A DNA stretch of 64,000 bases. Origin: Bacteroidota bacterium. GTDB lineage: Bacteria; Bacteroidota; Bacteroidia; UKL13-3. The stretch is from positions 85,718 through 149,717 of the forward strand of contig JAIYCU010000012.1 in the NCBI GenBank assembly GCA_027487835.1. The letters run 5' to 3'. The notes below the pieces were generated by a model. It was not told the origin of the DNA. It did not search any database and saw only the letters and a list, made by a program, of their open reading frames with translations. Of this stretch, positions 43,880 to 53,646 are shown piece by piece. Made by a program: the position numbers and the translations under genes. Numbering within the stretch: the first letter of the stretch is position 1; every line of letters begins with the position of its first letter.

Positions 43880-44918
43880 GTGGTTAAAGCAATTGCTTTT
43901 AAAACCAGATATTTCGGTTGCAGGCGGATACCATTTAGGCAATGCAGGCGATATTCTAATGGGAAGGTCGGTTCAACAATTATTACAAAAAAAATTTAAT
44001 AGAAAAGGGCAATTACAAACTATATATAATCTTGATAAATGGCCAAAAGCTAAAAAGGTAATCTTAGGTGGCGGAGCAATAGCTTATTCAAGACCTATTA
44101 ACCTATTGATGGAATGTTACCCTGATCCAAAAAATGTAATGATTTTAGGGGTAGACTTTAATGAAAGGTATTATGAAGATAAAGTTATCGATTACCTTAG
44201 AAAAATCCCTATAATTATTACAAGATCTGATGCAAACAATAATTATTTAGCAAAGATTTTGGGTAGAAACGATATATTAAGTTTACCAGATTTAGGCTTT
44301 GCATGGCATAATGAGGATTTCCAATCCAATAGAACGAGGCAAAAAGAACTCAGATTAGTTGTAAATCTTATGCCAATATATATGGAAAAAATTAAAGATA
44401 CTTATAGACCAATAGAACAATATAGAAACGAAAGACCAGATTTATATGTAAATATTGAAGAAATATTCAATAACTATTTGCTTTGGGCAGAGGGAATAAT
44501 AAATAACTACAGAGAGGCCGGATATAACATAACAGCTGTAGCCTTTACCCCTGCCGATGAAGAATTAATGTTGGGTTTGCCATTTATTAGGAATTCAGAG
44601 GTTTTGCCTTACGAATCAAATATGGGAAATTATTTAAATATTTTATTAAATGCAGATACATTATTATGTACAAGATTTCATGCAACGCTAGTTGGTTTGA
44701 GAAGTTTTTCTAAAATTATTCCATTTGCTTATGCCTATAAAAATGAAGAGTTATTAATGTCTGCAGGAATCAGTTTGGACAAGGTTTTAACCCCAAGTAA
44801 ATTGCTAAGTCTTTCTGATAATTATAATAATCCAATAAGTTTTGAACCTACAACAATTATACAATTAGAAAAAAGAGCCTATAATTCCTATTGTTCAATA
44901 ATTGAGAGTTTTCTTTAA
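43851..44918 (+). CDS. Polysaccharide pyruvyl transferase family protein
   Basis: A 355-residue protein of the CsaB/pyruvyl-transferase family, which adds ketal-linked pyruvate from PEP to a sugar residue. Recognisable parts are GGYHLGNAGDILMG near the start, VILGGGAIAYSRP (about 70-83), the middle DLGFAWH, and the C-terminal NADTLLCTRFHATLVGLRS, the last being the conserved RxH..I/L core region. Pyruvylation would add a negative charge to the polymer. It overlaps the upstream GT2 gene and is followed 4 bp later by another GT2. Confidence 0.82.
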   Translation: MKLEILHRIRWLKQLLLKPDISVAGGYHLGNAGDILMGRSVQQLLQKKFNRKGQLQTIYNLDKWPKAKKVILGGGAIAYSRPINLLMECYPDPKNVMILGVDFNERYYEDKVIDYLRKIPIIITRSDANNNYLAKILGRNDILSLPDLGFAWHNEDFQSNRTRQKELRLVVNLMPIYMEKIKDTYRPIEQYRNERPDLYVNIEEIFNNYLLWAEGIINNYREAGYNITAVAFTPADEELMLGLPFIRNSEVLPYESNMGNYLNILLNADTLLCTRFHATLVGLRSFSKIIPFAYAYKNEELLMSAGISLDKVLTPSKLLSLSDNYNNPISFEPTTIIQLEKRAYNSYCSIIESFL

Positions 44919-44922
44919 GTTC

Positions 44923-45720
44923 ATGATAAATTATAGTATCATAATTCCAACTTACAAAAGAGAAATAGAACTTTCTAAATGCCTTGAATTACTATATCCA
45001 CAGGTACTTCAAAATTTGGATATTGAAACAATTGTAAGTGCAGATGCCCAAATTTCGGATCAATTAATTAATAGTTTTAATTGGGTAACCTTCATTTATG
45101 GCCCTAATAAAGGGCCAGCGTCTAATAGAAATTTTGCAGCTCGAAAAGCAAAGGGTGAATGGTTATTTTTTCTTGATGATGATTGTTTGCCCCAAGCAAA
45201 TTGGCTATCACAAGCAATTAAAGCAACGAGCCAAGAAAACGAAATTTATTGTATTGAAGGTAAAACTTCTGCAATTGGTGAGAAAAAATATTTTGACGAA
45301 GTTGCCCCTATAAATGAAACCGGAGGAAAGTTATGGTCTTGTAATTTTGGAGTTAGAAAAGAAGTATTTCTTATATTAAATGGATTCGATGAACAATTTC
45401 CTATTGCGACTATGGAAGACATTGATTTTAAAATTAGATTTGAATCAATAGGTAAAATTAAATTTGTAAATGAAATGCTTGTTTTTCATCCTTGGAGAAG
45501 AAAAAAAGCGTTTCATAATTTTAATAAAAGATTACTATCCCAAAAACAGTTTAGAACAAAGCATTACAAGCATTCTATAATAAAATTTAGAGTTCAAAGG
45601 ATTAAAATATTGATAAGCTCCATACCAATTCATTTGATTCAATTAATTAAATACAAAGGTTATGGATTTAGTTTTTTTCTAGATAAAACCCTTCTTAATT
45701 TTTGTATGATTTTCATCTAA
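44923..45720 (+). CDS. Glycosyltransferase family 2 protein
   Basis: A GT2 enzyme of 265 residues. I use the ATG at 44923, which begins MINYSIIIPTYKREIEL; the frame opens at a TTG at 44902 inside the previous gene. The GT-A features are NKGPASNRNFAARKAKGEWL and the acidic site FFLDDDCLPQANW. IATMEDIDFKIRF, further on, supplies the acceptor-side acidic residues, typical of GT2/GT27-type transferases. The last part is basic. Its neighbours are the pyruvyl-transferase-like gene and an acyltransferase. Confidence 0.85.
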   Translation: MINYSIIIPTYKREIELSKCLELLYPQVLQNLDIETIVSADAQISDQLINSFNWVTFIYGPNKGPASNRNFAARKAKGEWLFFLDDDCLPQANWLSQAIKATSQENEIYCIEGKTSAIGEKKYFDEVAPINETGGKLWSCNFGVRKEVFLILNGFDEQFPIATMEDIDFKIRFESIGKIKFVNEMLVFHPWRRKKAFHNFNKRLLSQKQFRTKHYKHSIIKFRVQRIKILISSIPIHLIQLIKYKGYGFSFFLDKTLLNFCMIFI

Positions 45721-45726
45721 TTGGCC

Positions 45727-46296
45727 ATGCGATTATTTCATAAACTCATATTTAATTTAAGGTTTAACCTAATAAGTAAAGCCATTAAAACTTTGAGAAC
45801 CTATAAGTATAGGATGCTTGGGATGCATGTTGGAAAAGGAACCTTGTTACCCAAAATTGGATTAAGTTGGCCTCACCAAGTTACAATTGGAAAGAATTGC
45901 CGCTTAGAGCATGGAATTTCATTTAAGTTTGATGGTATTTATAAAAATGGGCCAAACATCGTAATTAAAGAGGGTGTTTTCTTAGGAGCAAATGTTGAAT
46001 TCAATATAAGAAAGCACATTTTAATTGGTAAGGATTGCTTAATTGGTTCAGGTTCAAAATTTATTGATCACGACCATGGCACGAATGCCCAAGAATTGAT
46101 TAAAACTCAAAATGGTAAGGAAAAAGAAATTTTGATTGAAAGTGATGTGTGGATTGGAAGTAATGTAATTGTGCTTAAAGGGGTAAAAATTGGAAAAGGT
46201 GCAATCGTTGGAGCAAATTCCTTGGTTAATGTTTCCATTCCAGAATATGAGATTTGGGGTGGAAATCCAATTAAATTTTTAAGAAATAGAAAATGA
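45727..46296 (+). CDS. Left-handed beta-helix O-acyltransferase
   Basis: A 189-residue hexapeptide-repeat acyltransferase, beginning at the ATG at 45727; a TTG six bases earlier is also in frame. The repeats are visible as VTIGKNCRLEHG, ILIGKDCLIGSGSKF, and VWIGSNVIVLKGVKIGKGAIVG, with the active-site-type histidines in DHDHGT (about 114-119). Family members add acetyl groups to sugars from acetyl-CoA. One of three such enzymes in the locus. Its stop overlaps the start of the next gene (ATGA). Confidence 0.87.
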   Translation: MRLFHKLIFNLRFNLISKAIKTLRTYKYRMLGMHVGKGTLLPKIGLSWPHQVTIGKNCRLEHGISFKFDGIYKNGPNIVIKEGVFLGANVEFNIRKHILIGKDCLIGSGSKFIDHDHGTNAQELIKTQNGKEKEILIESDVWIGSNVIVLKGVKIGKGAIVGANSLVNVSIPEYEIWGGNPIKFLRNRK

Positions 46297-47366
46297 AAAT
46301 TGTTTTCCTACTTGGTTCAATGGAAATTAAAACCAATGGGGTAGCTGCCTATACAAATATCATTTCGAAGCATCTTCAAAAACTAGGACATAGTGTGTCA
46401 ATTATTACCTTATTTGAAATCAATTCTTTTGAAGAAAAAAATACAGAGGTTTATAATATTAAAAAAGAACTTTCATTTCCAAAAAGACTTAATAAACTTA
46501 AAAGTATCCTGTTAAATCTAAATCCAGATTTAGTTTCCATTCAATACGTTCCTTATTCATTTAACCGAAAGGGTATTCCTTTTGAATTAATTCTATATTC
46601 TCCAATTCTAGCAAAGTTTAGGATTCATATTATGGTTCATGAACCTTGGATTTTGATTAAAAAACAAATTACTTTTAAGAATAGGGTAATATCCAAACTT
46701 CAATCTACTATTTTGTTATCCTTAATAAATTTTACTAAACCAATTTTATTAACTAGTACAATTACATTTTATACCCAATTAATTAGTTCAAGCACAAGGT
46801 TATTACCTTTATTTAGTAATATAAAATTTCAGTTAAAGCCAAACTCGATTAGCAATAAGCAGGGTACGTTAAATTGCGTTTTTTTTGGGAGTTTCAGCAT
46901 GGACATTGAAGGCTTTAGGTCGCAACTAATTTGGATCAAAAAGTATTGTGATAAAAATAAGTTAATACCAAAACTCACCTTAATTGGAGCAAATGGAATT
47001 AATAAGGAAAAGAACATTGAAATTATAATTGCAATTTTAGGTTTTGAAAATTTGTTTGATTTAGGTTGGTTAAATGAAAATGAAATTTCGATTAAGCTAC
47101 AAGAACAAGACTTAGGAATCTCAAGGGCAACAGCTATTCTATATGGTAAAAGTGGTTCAACCCTTGCCATGTTAGAGCATGGACTTCCAGTGCTTTTGAG
47201 AGGATTAGAAACATCCGATTCAATTTCGTCGTATTCAAATCATTTAATTCAAATTACAGACAATGATGATATAAAACTAAGCAAGTTTGAACCTAAATAT
47301 AATGAGTCAGAAATTCATACACATCATTATTTAAATCTTATTAATGAATCATTATTATTTAGCTGA
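46293..47366 (+). CDS. Glycosyltransferase, GT-B fold (GT4-like)
   Basis: A 357-residue enzyme. The N-terminal domain starts MKIVFLLGSMEIKTNGVAAY and SKHLQKLGHSVSII, as in GT4 proteins with a glycine-rich donor-side loop. The C-terminal domain has the LNCVFFGSFS strand and GKSGSTLAMLEHGLPVLL, in the place where GT4 enzymes have their E-x7-E motif; here the first glutamate is not obvious, so activity details are uncertain. Start and stop overlap its neighbours, the stop by 23 bp. Confidence 0.72.
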   Translation: MKIVFLLGSMEIKTNGVAAYTNIISKHLQKLGHSVSIITLFEINSFEEKNTEVYNIKKELSFPKRLNKLKSILLNLNPDLVSIQYVPYSFNRKGIPFELILYSPILAKFRIHIMVHEPWILIKKQITFKNRVISKLQSTILLSLINFTKPILLTSTITFYTQLISSSTRLLPLFSNIKFQLKPNSISNKQGTLNCVFFGSFSMDIEGFRSQLIWIKKYCDKNKLIPKLTLIGANGINKEKNIEIIIAILGFENLFDLGWLNENEISIKLQEQDLGISRATAILYGKSGSTLAMLEHGLPVLLRGLETSDSISSYSNHLIQITDNDDIKLSKFEPKYNESEIHTHHYLNLINESLLFS

Positions 47367-48318
47367 AGGTACAAAAAGAAATAACTTGGGAGACATCATT
47401 CAAGGCATGTCTGCAAGGGCCTTTTTAAATGACAATGCGATATGTATTGATAGAGAAAAAATAGATGTATTTCAAGGTGAAGCGGGTATTTTGATTGCAA
47501 ATGGATGGTTTATGCACAATTATAGTGCCTTTCCACCTGCTAAAAATCTTATCCCTTTTTATATTAGCTTTCATTTGGCGAGTATAAAACTACTTCTCAA
47601 AAAGGAAAATAGAATTCATTTTAGACAATATGGCCCAATAGGTTGTAGAGATAGAAAAACTCAACTCTTGTTTTTATTAAATGGCATACCTGCCTTTTAC
47701 TCAGGATGCCTAACTTTAGCTTTCAATAAGAAATTTTTATCTCCAAAACAGTCTAAAGCGGGTAAAATCATACTAGTTGATAATGTTGACCATCAATTTC
47801 CAGAAGATATCATTAAACATATAAAAAATATAAGCGGAAAGGAATTATTATTTTTTAACCATGATCCAATAGAAATTTCTACCAATTATGATACCTATTT
47901 AGAGCTAAATGAAGCTTTTATTAATAAGTTAATGGAGGAATATCTTTGTGCCGATTTAGTTATAACAAATAAGTTACATTGTGCTCTACCCTGCTTATCA
48001 TTAGGAATTAAAGTAATTTTTATACACCCTAATCCAAATGATAGTAGGTTAAATATCGTAAATAAATTAATACCAATTTATGCTTATTCACATATTTTAA
48101 AATTGAATGAAATTCCAACTTTCAAAATTAACCAAAAGAAATTAGAGCAAATTCAACATAAACTCGAAAGACTAACTAAAAGCTTTGTAGAGAATAACAT
48201 AAATCCAATAAAAAACGCAAATAGAACAAGAGATTTATTCGAAAAATTTACTATTTATATAATAGCTTTTTTGTTTGGGCCCTTTGGCTATTTTATTAGA
48301 AAATATAAATCAAATTGA
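47344..48318 (+). CDS. Polysaccharide pyruvyl transferase-like protein
   Basis: A 324-residue protein with the order of pyruvyl-transferase family motifs: TKRNNLGDIIQGMSARAFL near the start, AGILIANGWFMHNY, the RQYGPIGCRDRKTQ segment (the G-C/S-R-D motif), then CADLVITNKLHCALPCLSLG near the C-terminus. This is the second member of the family in the locus and differs strongly from the first. The mid-part is close to the exopolysaccharide pyruvyl-transferase type rather than CsaB. The next gene starts on the TTG overlapping its stop. Confidence 0.78.
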   Translation: MNHYYLAEGTKRNNLGDIIQGMSARAFLNDNAICIDREKIDVFQGEAGILIANGWFMHNYSAFPPAKNLIPFYISFHLASIKLLLKKENRIHFRQYGPIGCRDRKTQLLFLLNGIPAFYSGCLTLAFNKKFLSPKQSKAGKIILVDNVDHQFPEDIIKHIKNISGKELLFFNHDPIEISTNYDTYLELNEAFINKLMEEYLCADLVITNKLHCALPCLSLGIKVIFIHPNPNDSRLNIVNKLIPIYAYSHILKLNEIPTFKINQKKLEQIQHKLERLTKSFVENNINPIKNANRTRDLFEKFTIYIIAFLFGPFGYFIRKYKSN

Positions 48319-49391
48319 AAAAAGAAGTTAAACCAAAAGTTCTAATTTACTGCACACGTTTGCTTGAAGCTGGTGGAATTGAAAGTCATATTCAATCCTT
48401 TGTCAGCGAATTATACTGTGATCTGGATATTTATTTATTAGTTTTAGATGCAAGGCTAAATTCTAGTCAGTTAATCAACTACAAGGAAAAATGTAAAGAA
48501 ACTTGGATTATTAATAAAGGTGGATTTATAGAAAGATTATTTTTTTTAGTCATAATGCTAATAAAAATAAGAACCGTAAAATATGATTACTTTTATTCAA
48601 ATGGTCAAGGAGATAGCATTAAAATGATTAGAAAGTTTCTAAAAAAATCTGCCAATTGGGTACATCATCATCATACAGCTGTAGATAATCATATTTTAAA
48701 AGAATGGTCACCAGAATATCTATACACATTAAAAAATGCTAACATCCTAAATGCCTGCTCTCAATCAATTGCATTAAAATTAGAGGAGTTAACATCTAGG
48801 AAATCGCATTCAATACCTTGCTTTTCTTACCCAATAGAATTAGTTGGTTCAAAAATTATTGAGAAACCAATTCAGTTAGGTTTTTTCGGAAGATTAATAC
48901 CCGAAAAGGGCATTACCCAATTATGTAGAATCTCCAAAAATTTGGATCCCTCAATAGCGTTGATTCATATTTGGGGAAAGGGAGAATTGTATGATGAAGT
49001 ATTTTTTAAAAACTATCCAAATATAAATTATCATGGTTCTTTTCAGGGTAAAGATGAACTTTATAAGGTATTAAGTTCAATAGACGCATTTATTCTAATA
49101 AGCGAGCATCCAGAAGGACTACCTATAAGTTTATTAGAGGTAATGGGAGCTGGAAAACCTTGGATAGCGACAGATATTGGAGGCATCAAGGATATTGCTA
49201 TAGAAAAAAAAAGAAACTACCTATTACCGAAAAATTTGTCAGAAGACGATTTAATTAGCCATATCGAAAAATTTGTGAATGGATTAATTGGAACTTCGCA
49301 AGTTTCGGAAGATCAAATTAATTTTTATAATTCAAACTACGCTCCTCATAAAGTAAGTAAAGATTGGTTAAATATATTTTCTATTAAATAA
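48315..49391 (+). CDS. Glycosyltransferase family 4 protein
   Basis: A 358-residue GT-B enzyme. N-terminal LIYCTRLLEAGGIESHIQSF is the GT4 donor loop; the C-terminal domain has LGFFGRLIPEKGITQL and HPEGLPISLLEVMGAGKPWI, which carries the E-x7-E motif (E in PEGLP and E in LLEV). Retaining transfer from an NDP-sugar is expected. It starts on TTG overlapping the preceding stop and ends in TAATG with the next gene. An A9 tract (49204-49212) near the end is in frame. Confidence 0.87.
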   Translation: MKKEVKPKVLIYCTRLLEAGGIESHIQSFVSELYCDLDIYLLVLDARLNSSQLINYKEKCKETWIINKGGFIERLFFLVIMLIKIRTVKYDYFYSNGQGDSIKMIRKFLKKSANWVHHHHTAVDNHILKEWSPEYLYTLKNANILNACSQSIALKLEELTSRKSHSIPCFSYPIELVGSKIIEKPIQLGFFGRLIPEKGITQLCRISKNLDPSIALIHIWGKGELYDEVFFKNYPNINYHGSFQGKDELYKVLSSIDAFILISEHPEGLPISLLEVMGAGKPWIATDIGGIKDIAIEKKRNYLLPKNLSEDDLISHIEKFVNGLIGTSQVSEDQINFYNSNYAPHKVSKDWLNIFSIK

Positions 49392-50620
49392 TGCTTTTAT
49401 TATCACATCCTACTGGAAATCAATTTGTGAGAATGGCATTAGATGCATTCGATAAAGAATCTATTTTAAGTGAATATATAACTGGATATGCTGGGTTTCC
49501 ATCCGCTTCTAGTCATGCACTCCTTAAACTATTTATAAAGGATTTCTCTAGAAGAGAATACCCGGAGAAATTTAAAGAAATAACAGATACCAAGCCATTT
49601 GATGAGTTATCAAGACTTTTTTTGCAGCGAAATAGTTTTTTAAAGCGAATACAAAATTTAAATTCATACTTTTCAATTGATGAGAATTTTAAAAGGCACG
49701 ACTTATATGTAGCAAATAAATTAAACAAGGCTAATAAGAATATCAAAATGGTATACGCATACGAAGATGCCGCATTCCATAGTTTTAAAATCGCAATAGA
49801 AAATAACTTAACAACCATTTATGACCTGCCAATTGGATATTGGAAATCTGGTCAATTTTGGCAAGAAAAAGCTGCTTTAAACCAGCCTTATTTGCGCAAT
49901 ACAATTAGGGCTTTAAATGAGACTGGTCAGAAAATTGAAAAAAAAGAAAGTGAGCTGCAAATGGCAAAACATATCATAGTTGCTAGCAGTTTTACAAAAT
50001 CTACATTGATAAATACGGATTATTATAATAAGGCAACTGTAATTCCATATGGGTTTCCAGATCCTGTTGCTGAAAAGAAAATTGAAATTGGTAAAAAGTT
50101 GAGAATTCTTTTTGTGGGTGGATTAACCCAAAGAAAAGGAATTGGTGAGGTATTAGAAAGTGTAGACCCATATAAAAAACATATTGATTTAACTATTATA
50201 GGGAACTTAACCGAAATACATAATGCTGAATTAATGCATAAGCTAGCGCAACATAACTGGATACGAACCCTCCCCCATGCTGAAATTTTAAAAAGTATGG
50301 ATCAACATGACCTATTAATTTTTCCATCTTGGTTTGAGGGTTTCGGCTTAGTTATAAGTGAGGCAATGTCTAGAGGATTACCCGTAATTACAACAATGAA
50401 TACAGGTGCTGCAGAGTTTCTAAAAAACTCAATAAATGGATGGCTTGTCACTCCTGGCAGTACAGATGAAATTAAGGAAATACTAGAAATTGTATTAGCT
50501 AATCGAGAAATTCTTTATGAAATGAGCAAATCAGCAATATTAACTGCTAAAGAAAGGCCATGGTCTAATTATCAATTTGAATTAGCAAATTTTGTTCTTA
50601 AACAAAATGCAGGATTTTAA
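49391..50620 (+). CDS. Glycosyltransferase family 4 protein
   Basis: A 409-residue GT-B enzyme. The C-terminal domain is typical: LRILFVGGLTQRKGIGEVL and FPSWFEGFGLVISEAMSRGL, with both glutamates of E-x7-E. The N-terminal domain is larger than average and atypical (LLLSHPTGNQFVRMALDAF), seen in a subgroup of Bacteroidota GT4 enzymes whose donor is unknown. Its stop lies 14 bp inside the start of the polymerase-like gene. Confidence 0.86.
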   Translation: MLLLSHPTGNQFVRMALDAFDKESILSEYITGYAGFPSASSHALLKLFIKDFSRREYPEKFKEITDTKPFDELSRLFLQRNSFLKRIQNLNSYFSIDENFKRHDLYVANKLNKANKNIKMVYAYEDAAFHSFKIAIENNLTTIYDLPIGYWKSGQFWQEKAALNQPYLRNTIRALNETGQKIEKKESELQMAKHIIVASSFTKSTLINTDYYNKATVIPYGFPDPVAEKKIEIGKKLRILFVGGLTQRKGIGEVLESVDPYKKHIDLTIIGNLTEIHNAELMHKLAQHNWIRTLPHAEILKSMDQHDLLIFPSWFEGFGLVISEAMSRGLPVITTMNTGAAEFLKNSINGWLVTPGSTDEIKEILEIVLANREILYEMSKSAILTAKERPWSNYQFELANFVLKQNAGF

Positions 50621-51887
50621 GGAAATTAAGCGCGGCTTGTGGTTTTATATCTACCTTCTAATTTTTGAAGGTGCATTAAGAAAATGGGTGATACCTCAAT
50701 TTTCAGATTTACTCTTGATTATTAGAGATCCTTTAGCCTTGTTTTTAATTATTAAAGCCAATACACAAAATATATATTTTTCGAATAGGTATTTGGTTCA
50801 AATTTATATAATTGCTTTCGTTTCATTAATATTAACCTTAACACTTGGTCACCAAAACATAAATGTTGCTATTTATGGCCTTAGGGTATTTCTACTTCAT
50901 TTGCCAATTGCCTTTTTAATGGGGCATGTATTTAATAAAGAAGATATCATCAAAGTTGGAAAATTCTTTCTTTACATTTCAATACCTATGACCATACTGT
51001 TAATTTTACAGTTTTTTAGTCCGCAAACTGCATGGGTGAACCGAGGGGTTGGAGGAGATTTATCTGGCGCTGGGTTTGACGGTGCATTAGGTTATTTGAG
51101 ACCGCCAGGCACCTTTTCTTTCACAAATGGGACTAGTTTATTTTATGGTTTATTAACCGCTTTTATAATTTATTTTATTCTTATTTCAGAATCAATACCT
51201 AAATACTTACTGATTTTATCTGGTGTTTCATTAATTATAGCAATACCTATAAGTATAAGCAGAACACTTTTATTTATGGTTGCTGCAAGCATAATATTTG
51301 TGCTGCCAGCTTCCTTTAAATTCAAAGATAATTTTAATAAACTATTTGGAATCAGCATGGCCTTTGTTTTAATATATCTTGGATTAAACTTATTTAGCTC
51401 TTTTGAAATAGTTTTAAATGTTTTTAACACGAGGTTTGAAAGAGCAAATGAAGTGGAAGGTGGATTGGAGTCAGTTATTTTGGATAGATATATTGGGGGA
51501 TTAGGCTCTGCAATAATTGAAGCGCCAACTAAAACTATCGCTGGTGTTGGTTTAGGTTATGGCACCAATGTAGGAAGTGTACTCCTTACAAATAATAGAT
51601 ATTTTTTAATTTCTGAAGGGGAATGGGGAAGGTTAATTGGTGAAATGGGGCCCATTTTGGGAATTTGGATAATTGTTTTAAGAATTTTAATTGGAATTAA
51701 AATTTCAGTAAAAGCTCATAAGTTATTAAATGAAAATAATTTGTTGCCATGGACTTTATTGCCATTTATGCTTTTAAACTTCCCTCAAGGAAGTTGGAAC
51801 CAACCAACCGCAATGGGATTTAGCATTTTATCACTTGGGCTTTTAATTGGTTCAATTAATACAGTTCAAAATAAAAACTTAAATTGA
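50607..51887 (+). CDS. O-antigen ligase/polymerase-like (Wzy/WaaL) membrane protein
   Basis: A 426-residue polytopic inner-membrane protein with about ten helices, starting at the ATG 50607 (MQDFKEIKRGLWFYIYLL); the frame opens earlier at a TTG. A large periplasmic loop carries GALGYLRPPGTFSFTNG (about 155-171), and GVGLGYGTNVGS (about 312-325) precedes a late loop; both positions match the O-antigen ligase superfamily, whose members either polymerise repeat units or ligate glycans to lipid A core. Short conserved positions (R in RPPGTF) fit the family. Wzy and WaaL cannot be separated by sequence here. Confidence 0.78.
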   Translation: MQDFKEIKRGLWFYIYLLIFEGALRKWVIPQFSDLLLIIRDPLALFLIIKANTQNIYFSNRYLVQIYIIAFVSLILTLTLGHQNINVAIYGLRVFLLHLPIAFLMGHVFNKEDIIKVGKFFLYISIPMTILLILQFFSPQTAWVNRGVGGDLSGAGFDGALGYLRPPGTFSFTNGTSLFYGLLTAFIIYFILISESIPKYLLILSGVSLIIAIPISISRTLLFMVAASIIFVLPASFKFKDNFNKLFGISMAFVLIYLGLNLFSSFEIVLNVFNTRFERANEVEGGLESVILDRYIGGLGSAIIEAPTKTIAGVGLGYGTNVGSVLLTNNRYFLISEGEWGRLIGEMGPILGIWIIVLRILIGIKISVKAHKLLNENNLLPWTLLPFMLLNFPQGSWNQPTAMGFSILSLGLLIGSINTVQNKNLN

Positions 51888-52984
51888 AAATACTTTTAAT
51901 TGGCAATTACCAAGGTGATAAGCAAGAAAGCATGAATAGGTATGCTAATATGCTTAAACAAGAGTTGACCAACCAATCCTTTTCAGTTAAATTGGTTTAC
52001 CCTCCCGTAGTACTTGGATTATTTTCAAGTACTAAAAAGGTGAATAAATGGATTGGCTACATTGATAAGTATGTTATTTCAACAATATATTTTTACTTAA
52101 TTGGTAAGTTCTATAACAATTATAATTTAATTCATATTTGCGATCATTCAAATGCTGTTTATAGGAAACTATTTGATTCAAAAAAGCTTGTTATTACTTG
52201 TCATGATGTTTTAGCAATTAGAGGTGCCATGGGCTTTAATGATGCCTATTGTAAAACATCAAAAACAGGTAAATACCTGCAAAAAAGTATTTTAAATAAT
52301 TTAACTAAATTTAAAAGAATTGCTTGTGTTTCAAAAACTACGTTACAACAATTGCAAGAACTATCGAATGAAAAAAATTCCAAGGTAACCCATTGGCGAT
52401 ATGTGCCTAACACATTCAATCAGGCTTTTGAATCTGTAGGTTTGAACCAATTAGATGAAGAATTGAAAAGATTTGAATTAAAAAGGGACTCCTACATTTT
52501 ACATGTAGGTTCAGACCTTGAAAGAAAAAACAGGCGTTCCCTACTCGAAGTTTTGGATTTAAATAAGAATTTACAATTAGTAATAACACATCCATTTAGA
52601 ATCGATTTGCCAGAATTCATAAAGGTAAAAAATCAAGTTTTCACTTTTTCCAAATTATCGAATAAAGATTTAGCATTGATTTATCAAGGTGCTTCTGCAT
52701 TAGTATTCCCTTCATTTTCAGAAGGTTTTGGATGGCCAATTATTGAAGCGCAGAAATCAGGCATACCCGTAATTTGTTCAGATATTTTTATTCATAGAGA
52801 AATTGCTGGAAATGGAGCTTTATTTGCCAATCCAAATAATCCGGTCGACTTTTTAAATGCAATTGAATCAATAAATAATTTAGAAATTCGAAATGGCCTC
52901 ATTGCCAAAGGATTTCAAAATATTGAAAGGTTTAATAATCAAGTTTTCATAAAGGAAATATTATCATTATATAGAAATTTATGA
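51884..52984 (+). CDS. Glycosyltransferase family 4 protein
   Basis: A 366-residue GT-B enzyme with MKILLIGNYQGDKQESMNRY at the start, ITCHDVLAIRG, a middle CVSKTTLQQL, and a C-terminal FSEGFGWPIIEAQKSGIPVI with the E-x7-E motif. SYILHVGSDLERKNR precedes it as the donor-domain opening. The start is a TTG within ATTGA, which also contains the stop of the polymerase gene, and its stop overlaps the ATG of the next acyltransferase gene (ATGA). Confidence 0.87.
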   Translation: MKILLIGNYQGDKQESMNRYANMLKQELTNQSFSVKLVYPPVVLGLFSSTKKVNKWIGYIDKYVISTIYFYLIGKFYNNYNLIHICDHSNAVYRKLFDSKKLVITCHDVLAIRGAMGFNDAYCKTSKTGKYLQKSILNNLTKFKRIACVSKTTLQQLQELSNEKNSKVTHWRYVPNTFNQAFESVGLNQLDEELKRFELKRDSYILHVGSDLERKNRRSLLEVLDLNKNLQLVITHPFRIDLPEFIKVKNQVFTFSKLSNKDLALIYQGASALVFPSFSEGFGWPIIEAQKSGIPVICSDIFIHREIAGNGALFANPNNPVDFLNAIESINNLEIRNGLIAKGFQNIERFNNQVFIKEILSLYRNL

Positions 52985-53646
52985 AAACACTACTTAAACT
53001 TTTTAGTTTGATTCTTCCTTGGCCATTTAAAAGGCTTCTTTTAATTCATGTTTTTGGTTTTAGTATTGAACCAAGCGCTTACATTGGTTTAAGTTGGGTC
53101 TTCCCAAATAATTTAAAGTTAGAAAAAGGGGCAAGAATAGATCATTTCAATGTTGCCATTCATCTAGATAATATCACTTTAAAAGAAAATGCAAGAATTG
53201 GCAGAAAAAACTGGATTACAGGAATCTCTACAAGAAATATTAAGCATTTTACCCATCAAGAGGATAGAAAAGCTTCTTTAATATTAGAAAAAGAATCTGC
53301 AATTACCAAGAAACATCATATAGATTGCACGAATTTGGTATGGATTGGAGAATTTTCTATTATAGGTGGTTACCAAACACAATTTCTAACTCATTCAATT
53401 GATTTTATCCATAATAGGCAGCATAGCAATCCAATTATTATTGGAAAATACACCTTTGTTGGAACTAGAAGTATCCTAATGGGTGGCGCAATTTTACCTG
53501 ATTACTCAATTTTAGGAGCCAATTCCTTGTTGAATAAAAATTTTACCGAGCCTTATTTTTTATATGCTGGTTCACCTGCAATAAAAATTAAAAGTATACC
53601 TACAGACGCAGCCTATTTTCATAGAAAAAGTGGATTTGTCAAATAA
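52981..53646 (+). CDS. Left-handed beta-helix acyltransferase
   Basis: A 221-residue hexapeptide-repeat protein. It has an N-terminal hydrophobic stretch (LLKLFSLILPWPFKRLLLI) and irregular repeats: IGLSWVFPNNLKLEKGARID, ITLKENARIGRKNWITG, then IIIGKYTFVGTRSILMGGAI and DYSILGANSLL. The regular active-site HxxGH-type pattern is not obvious, but LTHSIDF gives a histidine in the matching place. It probably acetylates the polysaccharide. The next glycosyltransferase gene begins inside its last 17 bp. Confidence 0.75.
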   Translation: MKTLLKLFSLILPWPFKRLLLIHVFGFSIEPSAYIGLSWVFPNNLKLEKGARIDHFNVAIHLDNITLKENARIGRKNWITGISTRNIKHFTHQEDRKASLILEKESAITKKHHIDCTNLVWIGEFSIIGGYQTQFLTHSIDFIHNRQHSNPIIIGKYTFVGTRSILMGGAILPDYSILGANSLLNKNFTEPYFLYAGSPAIKIKSIPTDAAYFHRKSGFVK